Assembly (NCBI GenBank): GCA_963933205.1
Contig: CAWVTK010000043.1
Coordinates: 1-14,256, forward strand
Length of the DNA: 14,256 bases
Direction: 5' to 3'
From: UBA6772 sp963933205
Lineage (GTDB): Bacteria; Bacteroidota; Bacteroidia; Flavobacteriales; UBA7430
Each line of letters begins with the position of its first letter. Positions within the stretch are counted from its first letter, which is position 1. A program made the position numbers and the translations under genes. Of the stretch, positions 1-7,589 are shown one piece after another. The notes under the pieces were generated by a model. That model was not told the DNA's origin and made no database searches. It was given only the letters and a program-made list of their open reading frames with translations.

Positions 1-1
1 G

Positions 2-136
2 TATACAGCATTAACAGCCTTGGGTACGTATCTAATTTTAAAACCTCAAAAAGCTATTGCAATTAGTGCAGACGAACCGGGTACTGGATGGGGTGGAAAT
101 GGGCGTGCAGACGACGAACCGGACACTGGCTGGTGA
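2..136 (+). CDS. C-terminal end of a small exported peptide with a DEPxTGW repeat (5' end outside window)
   Basis: The first base positions read in frame 2 without a stop until TGA at 134-136, giving 44 residues. They begin with a mildly hydrophobic stretch (ALTALGTYLIL), then KPQKAIAIS, then a polar tail in which DEPGTGW (bases 71-91) and DEPDTGW (bases 113-133) are separated by a Gly/Asn/Arg linker. The hydrophobic part followed by Ala-rich residues looks like the end of a signal peptide, so this is probably a short secreted peptide, but the start is outside the window. The frame is supported by the in-frame repeat and by the hairpin terminator shortly after the stop. I do not recognise the family. 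A repeated acidic Thr/Trp motif at the extreme C-terminus recalls precursor peptides of modified natural products, which is only a guess. Confidence 0.5.
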   Translation, partial: YTALTALGTYLILKPQKAIAISADEPGTGWGGNGRADDEPDTGW

Positions 137-180
137 GAACGGAGCTTTTAATTTAAAAAAAGAGCGTTAACTACATATAC

Positions 181-225
181 AAAAGCAACTGTTTAATTTT
201 ACAATTAGACAGTTACTTTTATTTT
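181..225 (+). terminator. Intrinsic terminator after the repeat peptide, possibly bidirectional
   Basis: A long hairpin: AACTGT (187-192) pairs with ACAGTT (209-214). The pairing continues inwards through a T-G wobble and TAATT (194-198) with AATTA (203-207), leaving a 4-base loop. AAAAG (181-185) and CTTTT (216-220) extend it outwards past one mismatch, and the right side runs into T-rich sequence. It lies between the plus-strand peptide and the minus-strand T9SS gene ending at 367, so it may serve both. Confidence 0.6.
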
Positions 226-293
226 TAACTCATTTTTTAAGTTGATAATTATTCTAAGAACAGAGCTAGCAAATAATAAAACTTAAAATCATT

Positions 294-320
294 CCTGTTA
301 TCGCAAACGAAGACAACAGG
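294..320 (-). terminator. Possible weak terminator for the minus-strand T9SS gene
   Basis: CCTGTT (294-299) and AACAGG (315-320) form a 6-bp stem with a 15-base loop, about 47 bases past the stop of the minus-strand gene. Read on the minus strand it is followed by T-rich sequence (bases 293 down to about 272), but without a clean T-run. The large loop makes this uncertain. Confidence 0.25.
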
Positions 321-366
321 TATTATTTCTTTTAGGGTTTAGAATTTAACACGATTTGATAGTTCA

Positions 367-3033
367 TTAAAATATGAATTTTAAAGTCACCTCTTTAGTA
401 TAATATTTTACCTTAACAATGTAAACTCCTTTAGTAAGAAATGATAAATTGAAGAAAGGTTTACTCATAGGCTCATAAACTAGTAAGTTACCCAAAACAT
501 CGTATATTTTAATGTTCTTTACATCTTCTGGTTCTGAGATGTACAAATAATTCGATTCTACATATACGGATGCTTTACCTTGCTCTACCTCATCAGCTTC
601 TATGTTCAAATTATCTTGATGAATCAGCATGAAAAATCTTCCCGAAAGAGATTCAGATTCATTTATATTAAAATTATAATTTGTTTGGCTACTAACAACT
701 ACAGTACTATCTAACAAAACATCCTTTAAGTAAACAGAACTAGTATTTGGTATTTGGTTAAGCTCAAAGGAGAGCCTTACTTCTGTTTGGTTTCCTACTA
801 CAAAACCTAGCGGTATGGCAGTAAGCTCAACAGAGTTTTCAAAAGGTATACATTGAAGACCCAGCGCTAGCTCCTGATTGCTCATGTCAGCTAAGTGAGA
901 AAACATGTAAAAATCATTTTCTATTGCACTAAATCGTCCAGCATCGTAACCAATATCAAATCCAAAAGAACTGTTCTCTACAAACTTCAGCTCCGTTGAG
1001 CTTCTTCTATCAATACCTTTAGCACGAATTACAATACTAGGATAATCTATAATACGTTCAAACCAATCGTCTGATTGATGAGACTGCATGGACTCCGAAA
1101 AATTACAAAAACCAACATCGGTATTCGTTAAAATAAAAAAACCTTGGCCTGGACTAAGGAAAGTTGCTGGTGATGCATTATTTACAATTTCGTATTGATT
1201 TGAAGAGTTGTTCCATATATAAATTGCCTGATGACTGTCTTGAAGAGCTGCAATGTTTGCATCCAATATATTACTAACACCCGACAAAATGTTTGCATTG
1301 ATAAAGCTCGGATATGGATTGCCTATCAAATTCCATTTTTCGGCAATTAATTCAGTAGTAACATCATTAGATATAAGTGTGCCAGAAAACTCAACTACCC
1401 CGTCAGAATCTCTTAAAATAGCGTAACCTGTAGCGTCTAGAAAATTACCTGAACCTATTGCGGCTACATTTGGGCTTTGCCCAAAACCATTGTGAAAGTA
1501 ATTCCACATTTCGGTAGTGGAATTGTAAGGAGCTAAGGCAAAATTATTGGTAACAGAGCTTGAAATATTGTTTTCAGTACGCGCTAAAAAATTATAGATA
1601 TTTTGACCCTTTAGGGGCGCAGAAACTAAATGCCACGAATTCAATGTACCACCGGTTAAAAAACGATCATAGAATAGAGTGCCTGAGCTTGACTGATGAA
1701 CAATAATAGAGCTGCTGCTTGTTGAGTTGGATCGTAACTTAAAGAATCCCTTGTTCAGTAAAATACCACTTGCGGTAATTCCTACTCCAGGGCTTACAAC
1801 TAAGGAGCCATAATCTAAAACCGATAAATGTGTGCAGTTTATATCTTCGGATATGTATGCAGAATCGGCTTGAACAACAACAGAAAATTCAGTAGAAAAT
1901 AGGCTTGGCGCATGTGTGGTAGGATACCACATGGAATTGTAATGCCTCAATTCATTTTCTAAAGCTCCTGGGCTTGAATTAGTGCTCGAGAGGCTAAGTA
2001 TACTCCAATCGGAGCTAGACCATGAAGGTGAAGCCACTACTACCTCTGCGTTCCTTACGGCTCTACTACCTTCGTAAAACCAAGGCTTACCAATGCCGTT
2101 TTCATCGACTACACCATATGCATCAACTATGGAACCGCTTGTATGATTTCCGTTATAATAAATAAAATAAGCATCGTTTCCATTTCCGCTTATACTACTG
2201 GTTGCTTCGGGTGGATAAAAATTGTAAACGGACTTGAAACTTGTACTATCTTGTGCATAAAGAACTACACAACCTGAGCATAAACTACCCTCTAATTTTA
2301 GATCATTCCATAAACCGCCATCTGTTTGAACAGACAAATAATAATCGGTCGAATCAAAATTTAGGATATGATTAGAGCCATTTTTAAGCTCTACATAAGC
2401 AGTTGAACTGTTCAATTCAGAACTCACAACTTCTGTAAAAATCAAGCTCTTCTCGAGCACGTAAACATCATCAAATCTAATGTACTCTAACCCGGCATTA
2501 TTTTTAGCTCGAATAACAATCTGGAGTGAATCCCCAATAAGGCTATCTTGTAAAGCTACTGCACTTGTAAAGTCGTCATAATTTGATCCATTGGTTTCAA
2601 ATAACACCTCAACTCCCCCATCCATTTTATAATAAATGTTTATATAATCGGTAGACTCTAAGTTGGATGTTTCAGAAATAGAAACCGATATTAGAACATC
2701 CAGATACTGCGAAATATCAATAATTTCGGAACTCCAAGCAAACATTCCGTCCGTATCTCTTAGTTCAAACACTTTGTTCCCTGCATCATCCGATTGTACC
2801 GAAATCCAATCTGTACTAGACGTAAGTTGAGCGTTAAGCGTGTCTAGGGCCCATTTACTTACCCCGCTAGGATAATCCCCAGAAAACAAAGCCGCTGGAG
2901 GTTCGGATGAACCTGTATAACCAGTGCCATCTGCATAAGACTCGAAATCCTCAAACCAAATAACTTGAGCATACATAGCGGATGAAAATATAGAAAATAA
3001 TAGGCAGGTCAAAAAAGAGAATATTAACTTCAT
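367..3033 (-). CDS. Large T9SS-exported surface protein with lamin-tail-like domain
   Basis: 888 residues from the ATG at 3031-3033. A longer reading to 3123 would need a TTG start and would bury the signal peptide, so the ATG was chosen. Residues 1-23 form a signal peptide ending in MYAQ. Residues 25-192 (starting WFEDFESY, ending IRFDDVYV) resemble a jelly-roll/MAM-like adhesive domain. Residues 197-358 match the lamin-tail-domain pattern (IFTEVV, AYVELKNGS, a two-Cys CSGC turn, ending SPGALE). A long region follows with the WNLIGNPYPS motif (567-576) common in Bacteroidota surface proteins. Residues about 820-888 are a T9SS type A sorting domain (IKIYDVLGNLL, then LTKGVYIVKV and a short basic/aromatic tail). 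The protein should cross the outer membrane by the type IX system and be anchored or released; no catalytic site was seen. It lies 104 bases downstream of the DUF5777 gene, and whether they share a transcript is unclear. Confidence 0.85.
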   Translation of the reverse strand: MKLIFSFLTCLLFSIFSSAMYAQVIWFEDFESYADGTGYTGSSEPPAALFSGDYPSGVSKWALDTLNAQLTSSTDWISVQSDDAGNKVFELRDTDGMFAWSSEIIDISQYLDVLISVSISETSNLESTDYINIYYKMDGGVEVLFETNGSNYDDFTSAVALQDSLIGDSLQIVIRAKNNAGLEYIRFDDVYVLEKSLIFTEVVSSELNSSTAYVELKNGSNHILNFDSTDYYLSVQTDGGLWNDLKLEGSLCSGCVVLYAQDSTSFKSVYNFYPPEATSSISGNGNDAYFIYYNGNHTSGSIVDAYGVVDENGIGKPWFYEGSRAVRNAEVVVASPSWSSSDWSILSLSSTNSSPGALENELRHYNSMWYPTTHAPSLFSTEFSVVVQADSAYISEDINCTHLSVLDYGSLVVSPGVGITASGILLNKGFFKLRSNSTSSSSIIVHQSSSGTLFYDRFLTGGTLNSWHLVSAPLKGQNIYNFLARTENNISSSVTNNFALAPYNSTTEMWNYFHNGFGQSPNVAAIGSGNFLDATGYAILRDSDGVVEFSGTLISNDVTTELIAEKWNLIGNPYPSFINANILSGVSNILDANIAALQDSHQAIYIWNNSSNQYEIVNNASPATFLSPGQGFFILTNTDVGFCNFSESMQSHQSDDWFERIIDYPSIVIRAKGIDRRSSTELKFVENSSFGFDIGYDAGRFSAIENDFYMFSHLADMSNQELALGLQCIPFENSVELTAIPLGFVVGNQTEVRLSFELNQIPNTSSVYLKDVLLDSTVVVSSQTNYNFNINESESLSGRFFMLIHQDNLNIEADEVEQGKASVYVESNYLYISEPEDVKNIKIYDVLGNLLVYEPMSKPFFNLSFLTKGVYIVKVKYYTKEVTLKFIF

Positions 3034-3097
3034 AATAATTAGTTTTAGTATACTATTAATTTGGTTTCTTCTTAATAAGATAGAAACAAATACTAAC

Positions 3098-3115
3098 TTA
3101 CTTAAAAATAAGTAG
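3098..3115 (-). other. Small hairpin in the gap between DUF5777 and T9SS genes
   Basis: TTACTTA (3098-3104) and TAAGTAG (3109-3115) form a 7-bp stem including one wobble, with an AAAA loop. It sits 22 bases after the DUF5777 stop on the minus strand. There is no T-run after it in that direction, so it could be a weak terminator, an mRNA-end stabiliser, or chance in AT-rich DNA. Confidence 0.25.
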
Positions 3116-3137
3116 ATTAACAAAAAATTAATGCCCT

Positions 3138-3992
3138 TTAGTGCAAACCGAAAACTCTTGAAATATTAAAGCCAAAATAGAGGTCGCCTTCAGACCACTT
3201 TCCGGTGGTTTCTCCAATAAAAGCGCTCTCAAACATTCCTTGGGAATTGGTAACATGCAATTGGAATACATGACCCCCAGTTTCTATATCAAAACCCAAA
3301 GACAAAGAGTTGGTAAACTCTTCTCTTGGTCTTTTAAACTGATAAAAGTATTCCGCGTTTAAGGACACTCGTTTTGTTAATTTATAGCGCGCACCCATAC
3401 CTAAGGCCATATAATCGTTGTTCATGGCATCTAATTCAACAAAATTGCGGTGAATGTAAGAGGGGCTAAGTTGTAAGCTCAGAGATTGATTAAATTTACG
3501 AGCTATCATTATCTGGTGCGCATAGGATAACCTGGAGCTAAATAAATTTTCTCTTTCTGGATTTGACCAATTAATAGAATTTACAAAAATGGCATTGTAA
3601 GACGTAATGGAAACAAGGCTTCCCTTGGTTAATTTTTGTTTTAACAGTTTAGATTTTATAGAGGCTTCAAAGGTTTTTTGAAATGAATTTCTGGCAACTC
3701 CAATTGCGGTGTTTTTAGACAGGCCGTAATCAAAAGAGATCCGCATTTGAGCCTGATCTAAGCCCCACAATTCATAAGGCCCACTATTAATAGTACCAAA
3801 ACGGTGCTCTATAACAAACTGAAGATTGCCTTTGGCAGGCAACTCTACAGACTGTCCATTTATAACACGGGTTCCCTTAAAGGTTGCACTTACCTCTTGT
3901 ATGCTGTTTTCTGTTTCTAAAAGAGAAAATAAATCGTCTTGCGCAACTAGCGAACTCGTACATAAAAAAGCAAAAATAACTAGATGTTTCAT
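3138..3992 (-). CDS. DUF5777-family outer-membrane beta-barrel protein
   Basis: 284 residues. Residues 1-18 are a signal peptide (hydrophobic core, cut after VAQ). The mature start (DDLFSLLE) and the block around EVSATFKGTRVINGQSVELPAKG, then FVIEHRFGTINSGPYELWGLDQAQMR, then DYGLSKNTAIGV, match the DUF5777 family pattern that I recognise. The rest alternates hydrophobic and polar residues (RVSLNAEYFYQF, HVFQLHVTNSQ) and ends in an aromatic-containing strand (LYFGFNISRVFGLH), as in an outer-membrane barrel. It is the third gene of a tight minus-strand unit after the cytochrome and YceI genes, 4 bases behind YceI. The substrate is unknown; with a cytochrome and a YceI lipid-binding protein upstream, a role in moving or sensing a lipophilic or redox-active compound is an inference. 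Confidence 0.85.
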   Translation of the reverse strand: MKHLVIFAFLCTSSLVAQDDLFSLLETENSIQEVSATFKGTRVINGQSVELPAKGNLQFVIEHRFGTINSGPYELWGLDQAQMRISFDYGLSKNTAIGVARNSFQKTFEASIKSKLLKQKLTKGSLVSITSYNAIFVNSINWSNPERENLFSSRLSYAHQIMIARKFNQSLSLQLSPSYIHRNFVELDAMNNDYMALGMGARYKLTKRVSLNAEYFYQFKRPREEFTNSLSLGFDIETGGHVFQLHVTNSQGMFESAFIGETTGKWSEGDLYFGFNISRVFGLH

Positions 3993-3996
3993 ATTT

Positions 3997-4533
3997 CTAT
4001 ATTTTTTTTAACCGAGCATTAACCTTTACCTGTATAGCATTGGCAAGTTTATCGGCTACAAGTTTAGGAATTTCAATACCAAAATCAGAACACAATAAAA
4101 CAAATTCTGCATTCCCTACTAAAACATCATCTATAAGAGAAAGCGTAACCGAAAAGTTCATTTCTTTCTGAATGCCGTGAAAATCCATTGTCCCTTTAAC
4201 CAGAAGCTCCTGCTCTGTAGATAAATTTTTTGGCAAATCTAAAAAAGCGCCTCTAAAAGTTGCTTTTGGGTACAGCTCCGACTCTACATAATTTTCGTTA
4301 AAATGCTCTTCCATTAGCGCAATATTAAAATGGAAAGCCCGCATTTGAATTTGAAATGCTAGATTCCCATTCTCTAAATCTACAACAGCACCAACCTGAT
4401 CGTTAGTAGCCTCTACAAGTTCTACAGCCTCTTTATCAGATAAAAAATAAACCTCAGCACTTCGAGTCATGTATTTTTGAGCAAATGATGGACACATGTA
4501 AATAAAACCAATTAAAAGTAATAGCTTTTTCAT
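3997..4533 (-). CDS. YceI-family periplasmic protein
   Basis: 178 residues with a signal peptide (1-19, ending SFAQ). The family pattern is visible: an early stretch on the treated state (AEVYFLSDKEAVELVEATN), a middle with FQIQMRAFHFNIALMEEHFNENYVESELYPKATFRG, and a final block where GTMDFHGIQKEMNFSVTLSL precedes the strand LVGNAEFVLLCSDFGIEIPK. YceI proteins are lipocalin-like barrels that bind long isoprenoids such as polyprenyl chains or quinones in the periplasm. The length is normal for the family. The gene begins 2 bases after the cytochrome stop and ends 4 bases before the DUF5777 start, so the three are almost certainly co-transcribed and may be translationally coupled. The ligand cannot be read from sequence. 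Confidence 0.88.
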   Translation of the reverse strand: MKKLLLLIGFIYMCPSFAQKYMTRSAEVYFLSDKEAVELVEATNDQVGAVVDLENGNLAFQIQMRAFHFNIALMEEHFNENYVESELYPKATFRGAFLDLPKNLSTEQELLVKGTMDFHGIQKEMNFSVTLSLIDDVLVGNAEFVLLCSDFGIEIPKLVADKLANAIQVKVNARLKKI

Positions 4534-4535
4534 AT

Positions 4536-4904
4536 TTAGTTATTTAAGCCTCCTTGTTCAATCCAGGCATTAATCTGATCTATTTCGCATTGCGCCAATC
4601 TATAGTTTGTTGGCATAGCTCCAGCAGCACCTTCTGCTCGCTCAATTCTATTTACAAGACTCTTGTTTTCTGTGTTTTGAGCACTTTGCCATACTGCATC
4701 GTAATTGTCTAAATTTAAGCCCGCAGATGGAGATGCTCCAGAGTGGCAACTAGTACAATTCTCGCTTATGATTGGCTCAATAATATCGGCGTAAGAGATG
4801 GACTCCGTATCACAAAGCTCGGTTCCGTACAATTTATCTTCGCTATCGTAATCACAAGAGCTAAAAAAGGAAAAAGCACAAACTAAAATCACTAATTTTT
4901 TCAT
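4536..4904 (-). CDS. Monohaem cytochrome c lipoprotein
   Basis: 122 residues. The N-terminus MKKLVILVCAFSFFSSC is a lipoprotein signal with Cys17 as the likely lipid-modified residue. The residues just after it (DYDSED) are strongly acidic, resembling the lipoprotein export signal known from Capnocytophaga, Bacteroides and Flavobacterium, so the protein may face the cell exterior. CTSCH at 50-54 is the covalent haem-binding site; Met97 in the AMPTNY segment is the probable distal ligand. Cys31 and Cys106 could pair as a disulfide. The final helix (CEIDQINAWIEQGG) is typical of small class I cytochromes, including those annotated as planctomycete-type or cytochrome c-like domains in Bacteroidota. 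It is the first gene of the minus-strand unit cytochrome-YceI-DUF5777. An electron-carrier role is known for the fold; its partner is not evident. Confidence 0.85.
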   Translation of the reverse strand: MKKLVILVCAFSFFSSCDYDSEDKLYGTELCDTESISYADIIEPIISENCTSCHSGASPSAGLNLDNYDAVWQSAQNTENKSLVNRIERAEGAAGAMPTNYRLAQCEIDQINAWIEQGGLNN

Positions 4905-5113
4905 GGATTTTGTTGTTTAAAATTCTGAAATAAATGCATTAAAAAAATCTAATTTAAAGACCAAACATTAAAGAACTACTCAATAATTTAGTAAAAGTAC
5001 AATTACATTAATTGCTACTCTATGTTTAGGTGAATGTTTTGACAATAATAACACATTTGTACATACCTAAAAACTTGAAATTACTTAAACTATATTTTAA
5101 TTAAAATTTTAGC

Positions 5114-5121
5114 TAAGTTTG
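5114..5121 (+). promoter_or_regulatory. Promoter -7 element (TAAGTTTG) for the OB-fold gene
   Basis: TAAGTTTG matches the Bacteroidota -7 consensus TAnnTTTG exactly and lies 24 bases before the ATG at 5146, giving an expected leader of about 18-20 bases. No TTG at the usual -33 spacing is obvious. AAGGA at 5137-5141, just before the start, is a plausible ribosome binding site. The 241-base divergent gap from 4905 holds nothing else I can support; the promoter of the opposite-strand cytochrome operon must lie there but has no exact consensus match. Confidence 0.5.
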
Positions 5122-5145
5122 AGAAGACTTAAAATTAAGGAATAC

Positions 5146-5529
5146 ATGAAGACCAAAGGAATTATTATAGCAGGCATACTTATTATTGCTGCTTATACCG
5201 CTTACAAATATGTATACCAAGAGCATAGAAATATTCTTACCGAAAAAGCTAACTTTAGCCTCTCTAGTACTCATTTGTTTGAAAAGTTTACCAATACGCC
5301 CAAAGATGCAAGCCTTTTGTACATCAATAAAACAATTGAGGTGCAAGGACGTTTACACTCCATAGAATCCGATTTTATTGTAGTTGCGCCTAGTATTGTA
5401 TGTAAATTAGATTCAACTTTTTCAAGTACTTTTTTAAACATTGGAGATTCTGTGTTTTTAAAAGGAAGGTGTGTTGGCTTTGACGACCTCTTTATGGAGG
5501 TAAAAATGGATCATGTTAGCCTTTATTAA
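5146..5529 (+). CDS. Membrane-anchored OB-fold protein (tRNA_anti-like)
   Basis: 127 residues from the ATG at 5146; an upstream TTG in the same frame (5119) lies within the promoter box and was rejected, while AAGGA sits 4-5 bases before the ATG. Residues 5-19 form a single hydrophobic helix, so the protein is anchored or exported. Residues 57-127 match the tRNA_anti-like OB-fold pattern common in Bacteroidota: NKTIEVQGRLHSIE, then FLNIGDSVFLKGRCVGFDDLFMEVKMDHVSL, where the GRCxGFDDL...V..D turn is characteristic. Despite the family name there is no evidence that it binds tRNA; such envelope versions have no assigned role. It is followed after 39 bases by the DUF3108 gene on the same strand and probably shares its transcript. 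Confidence 0.75.
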   Translation: MKTKGIIIAGILIIAAYTAYKYVYQEHRNILTEKANFSLSSTHLFEKFTNTPKDASLLYINKTIEVQGRLHSIESDFIVVAPSIVCKLDSTFSSTFLNIGDSVFLKGRCVGFDDLFMEVKMDHVSLY

Positions 5530-5568
5530 ATTCATTTTTTTTAAACGAAAATACAAACAATCAATTCG

Positions 5569-6312
5569 ATGATGAATAAGTTAGTACTAGCACTTATCCT
5601 AGTTACAAATATTGGCTTAACTGCTCAAAACCAATACCCTTTTCAGAAAGGGGAACAACTAGAATACAAAGTGCACTACGGCCCATTAGTTGCAGGAAAA
5701 GCTGTGCTTGAAGTAGATTCTGAACATGGAAATTATCGGTTTTCTGCAGAGGGAAAATCTACCGGAATTTTTAACTTTTTCTTTAAAGTTAGAGATTACT
5801 ACGAAAGTATTTTACAGGAAGGTTGCCTATGCCCTCGCTATTTCAACAGAGAAGTAAATGAAGGTAATTACAGCAAAAAAGAAACTGTTTTTTTTAACTA
5901 CGATTTAAACCAAGCAGAGAGTACAAGAGACACCATTGCTTTACCAGAAAACACCCAAGACATACTTTCGATGTTTTATTACTTGAGGGCCTTGGAACAA
6001 GATAATATGGAGCTTGGCGACAGTATAGCTTTGCAAGTTTTCTTGGACGATTCTTTTATGAAATCTAATTTACTGTATTTAGGAAAAGATACGCTAAAAA
6101 CTAAATTTGGTTTAATCGCGAGTACTAAATGGAGCCCTCAACTAGAAACCGGCCGTGTTTTTGAAGAAGAATTTGGAATGACCCTTTGGATAAGTGACGA
6201 CGTGAATAAAATTCCGTTAAGCATTCAGGCCAAAGTTTTGGTTGGTTCAATTAAAATGGATCTGATAAAACATAAAAACCTCTTAAAGCCCTTGGTTAAA
6301 CTCAAAAAATAA
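5569..6312 (+). CDS. DUF3108 envelope protein
   Basis: 247 residues with a signal peptide (1-20, ending LTAQ). Two adjacent ATG codons (5569 and 5572) make the first residue uncertain by one. The DUF3108 pattern is clear: FQKGEQLEYKVHYGPLVAGKAVLEV near the start, then FSAEGKSTGIFNFFFKVRDYYES, a central TQDILSMFYYLRAL, and late KTKFGLIASTKWSPQLETGRVFEEEFGMTLWISDDVNKIPLSIQAKVLVGSIKMDL, where the last part is the family signature. These proteins are thought to fold as envelope beta-sheet proteins; no enzymatic role is established. Cys94 and Cys96 (GCLCPRYF) are a conserved-looking pair. No convincing terminator follows; the 165 bases to ftsX are without genes. Confidence 0.82.
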   Translation: MMNKLVLALILVTNIGLTAQNQYPFQKGEQLEYKVHYGPLVAGKAVLEVDSEHGNYRFSAEGKSTGIFNFFFKVRDYYESILQEGCLCPRYFNREVNEGNYSKKETVFFNYDLNQAESTRDTIALPENTQDILSMFYYLRALEQDNMELGDSIALQVFLDDSFMKSNLLYLGKDTLKTKFGLIASTKWSPQLETGRVFEEEFGMTLWISDDVNKIPLSIQAKVLVGSIKMDLIKHKNLLKPLVKLKK

Positions 6313-6426
6313 AACCCACTTTTTTAAGTTGCATGAGCTGCGATTAATTCAAAAACCTAAACACTCTAATTGGAATTATACGCCACTCAGATGTAAGAAT
6401 AGTAAGTGCATTTTACGCTCTATTTT

Positions 6427-6478
6427 TTGTGCGGTAATTATCTTATTTTTCATGTTGAAATTGTAAATTAGCGCACAA
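6427..6478 (+). repeat. 7-bp inverted repeat flanking the ftsX leader
   Basis: TTGTGCG (6427-6433) is mirrored by CGCACAA (6472-6478), whose last A is the first base of the ftsX ATG. The 38 bases between are AT-rich. If both arms are in the transcript they could pair and partly hide the start codon; if they are DNA sites they could be an operator. It may also be chance. Confidence 0.25.
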
Positions 6479-7356
6479 TGAGCCGAAAACAAGACACCTT
6501 TAATAAGCGAAGACTAAAATCTTCCTACATTTCTGTAATTATAAGCATGACCTTAGTCTTGTTTTTAATAGGTCTGTTAGGCACAGTGCTATACCACTCT
6601 AAATCTATAGCCAATAAAGTTCAAGAAAACATTGCTTTTACTGTCTTATTAAAACCAGAGGCAAAACAAGTTTCCATTAAACAATTTCAGCGCCAGCTCG
6701 AATTGAGTGCACACGTAAAAGACACCGAATTTATATCAAAACAAGAAGCTGCAGCTAAACTGTCGAAAGACTTGGGCGAGGATTTTATTCGTTTTTTGGG
6801 TTTCAACCCTCTTACTGATGCAATAGACATCCATTTTCAAGCCTATTATACACAAACAAAAAAACCAGAAAATATAGAAGCGGAATTACTTGCGGTAAAT
6901 GTTGTGCAAGAAGTCGTGTACGATAAATCATTACTCAACCTTCTAAACGACAATCTTAAAAAAGTAAGCTACCTACTTTTACTTTTAAGTTTTGTTTTTA
7001 GTTTAATCGCTATTGCTTTAATTAATTCTTCCATTCGACTAACCATTTACTCGAAGCGTTTTTTAATTAAAACCATGCAACTCGTGGGTGCAACAAAATC
7101 TTTTATCAGAAAACCATTCCTTTGGAAAAGCATACAACACGGTATAATTGCCTCAATTATTTCCATACTCTTTATTCACCTACTTGTTAGCTACAGCGTA
7201 AACTTATTGCCAGAAATACAACGCCTTCACAATACAAATGCTCAATTAGTGTTATACTCTAGTATACTAGTAATGGGCTTGTTTATTCCTTGGGCATGCA
7301 CGTACTTTGCGGTGCGAAAATATTTAAAAATAACTACGGACGAATTACACTACTAA
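6478..7356 (+). CDS. ftsX: Cell-division protein FtsX
   Basis: 292 residues, usual length for the family. Four membrane segments are seen at about 18-40, 163-187, 221-243 and 255-278, with a periplasmic domain of about 120 residues between the first and second, as in FtsX. Diagnostic stretches are FTVLLKPEA (54-62), FISKQEAAAKLSKDLGEDF (85-103) and, in the cytoplasmic loop, RLTIYSKRFLIKTMQLVGATKSFIRKPF (187-214), which contacts the ATPase FtsE. FtsX is the membrane part of the FtsEX complex, which activates peptidoglycan hydrolases during division. ftsE is not in the window. The gene is followed one base later by the DUF3098 gene and then uppP, the arrangement usual in Bacteroidota. Confidence 0.92.
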   Translation: MSRKQDTFNKRRLKSSYISVIISMTLVLFLIGLLGTVLYHSKSIANKVQENIAFTVLLKPEAKQVSIKQFQRQLELSAHVKDTEFISKQEAAAKLSKDLGEDFIRFLGFNPLTDAIDIHFQAYYTQTKKPENIEAELLAVNVVQEVVYDKSLLNLLNDNLKKVSYLLLLLSFVFSLIAIALINSSIRLTIYSKRFLIKTMQLVGATKSFIRKPFLWKSIQHGIIASIISILFIHLLVSYSVNLLPEIQRLHNTNAQLVLYSSILVMGLFIPWACTYFAVRKYLKITTDELHY

Positions 7357-7357
7357 G

Positions 7358-7585
7358 ATGGAAAATAACGGGTTTTTATTCACAAAAAAGAATTACCAAC
7401 TAATGCTAATAGGCATTGCATTTATTGTGGTAGGGTTTATTTTAATGTGGGGAGGCGGAGCCGATGACGACACGAGTTTTAACCCAGAAATTTTTAATTT
7501 TAGACGTATTACACTAGCGCCAATATTTATTTTAGTTGGTTTTGTTATCGAGGGTTTTGCCATTATGTACAAGCCTAAAAAATAA
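7358..7585 (+). CDS. DUF3098 small membrane protein
   Basis: 75 residues. Two hydrophobic segments (about 14-30 and 53-70) are separated by a short loop with GGGADDDTSFNPEIFNFRRITLAP, which is the conserved core of DUF3098. The N-terminus (FLFTKKNYQLMLIG) and the final YKPKK tail suggest that both ends lie in the cytoplasm. The function is unknown, but the gene is regularly found between ftsX and uppP in Bacteroidota; here the gap to ftsX is 1 base and to uppP 4 bases, so translation is probably coupled. This constant placement suggests an accessory role in the division or carrier-lipid machinery, which is an inference. Confidence 0.88.
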   Translation: MENNGFLFTKKNYQLMLIGIAFIVVGFILMWGGGADDDTSFNPEIFNFRRITLAPIFILVGFVIEGFAIMYKPKK

Positions 7586-7589
7586 TTTA

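Noticed and set aside
3826..4011. Plus-strand 61-residue frame
   Set aside because: Antisense to the signal peptide and start of the DUF5777 gene.
5113..5346. Minus-strand frame across the divergent promoter region
   Set aside because: Overlaps the OB-fold gene and its promoter, and shows no signal peptide or domain.
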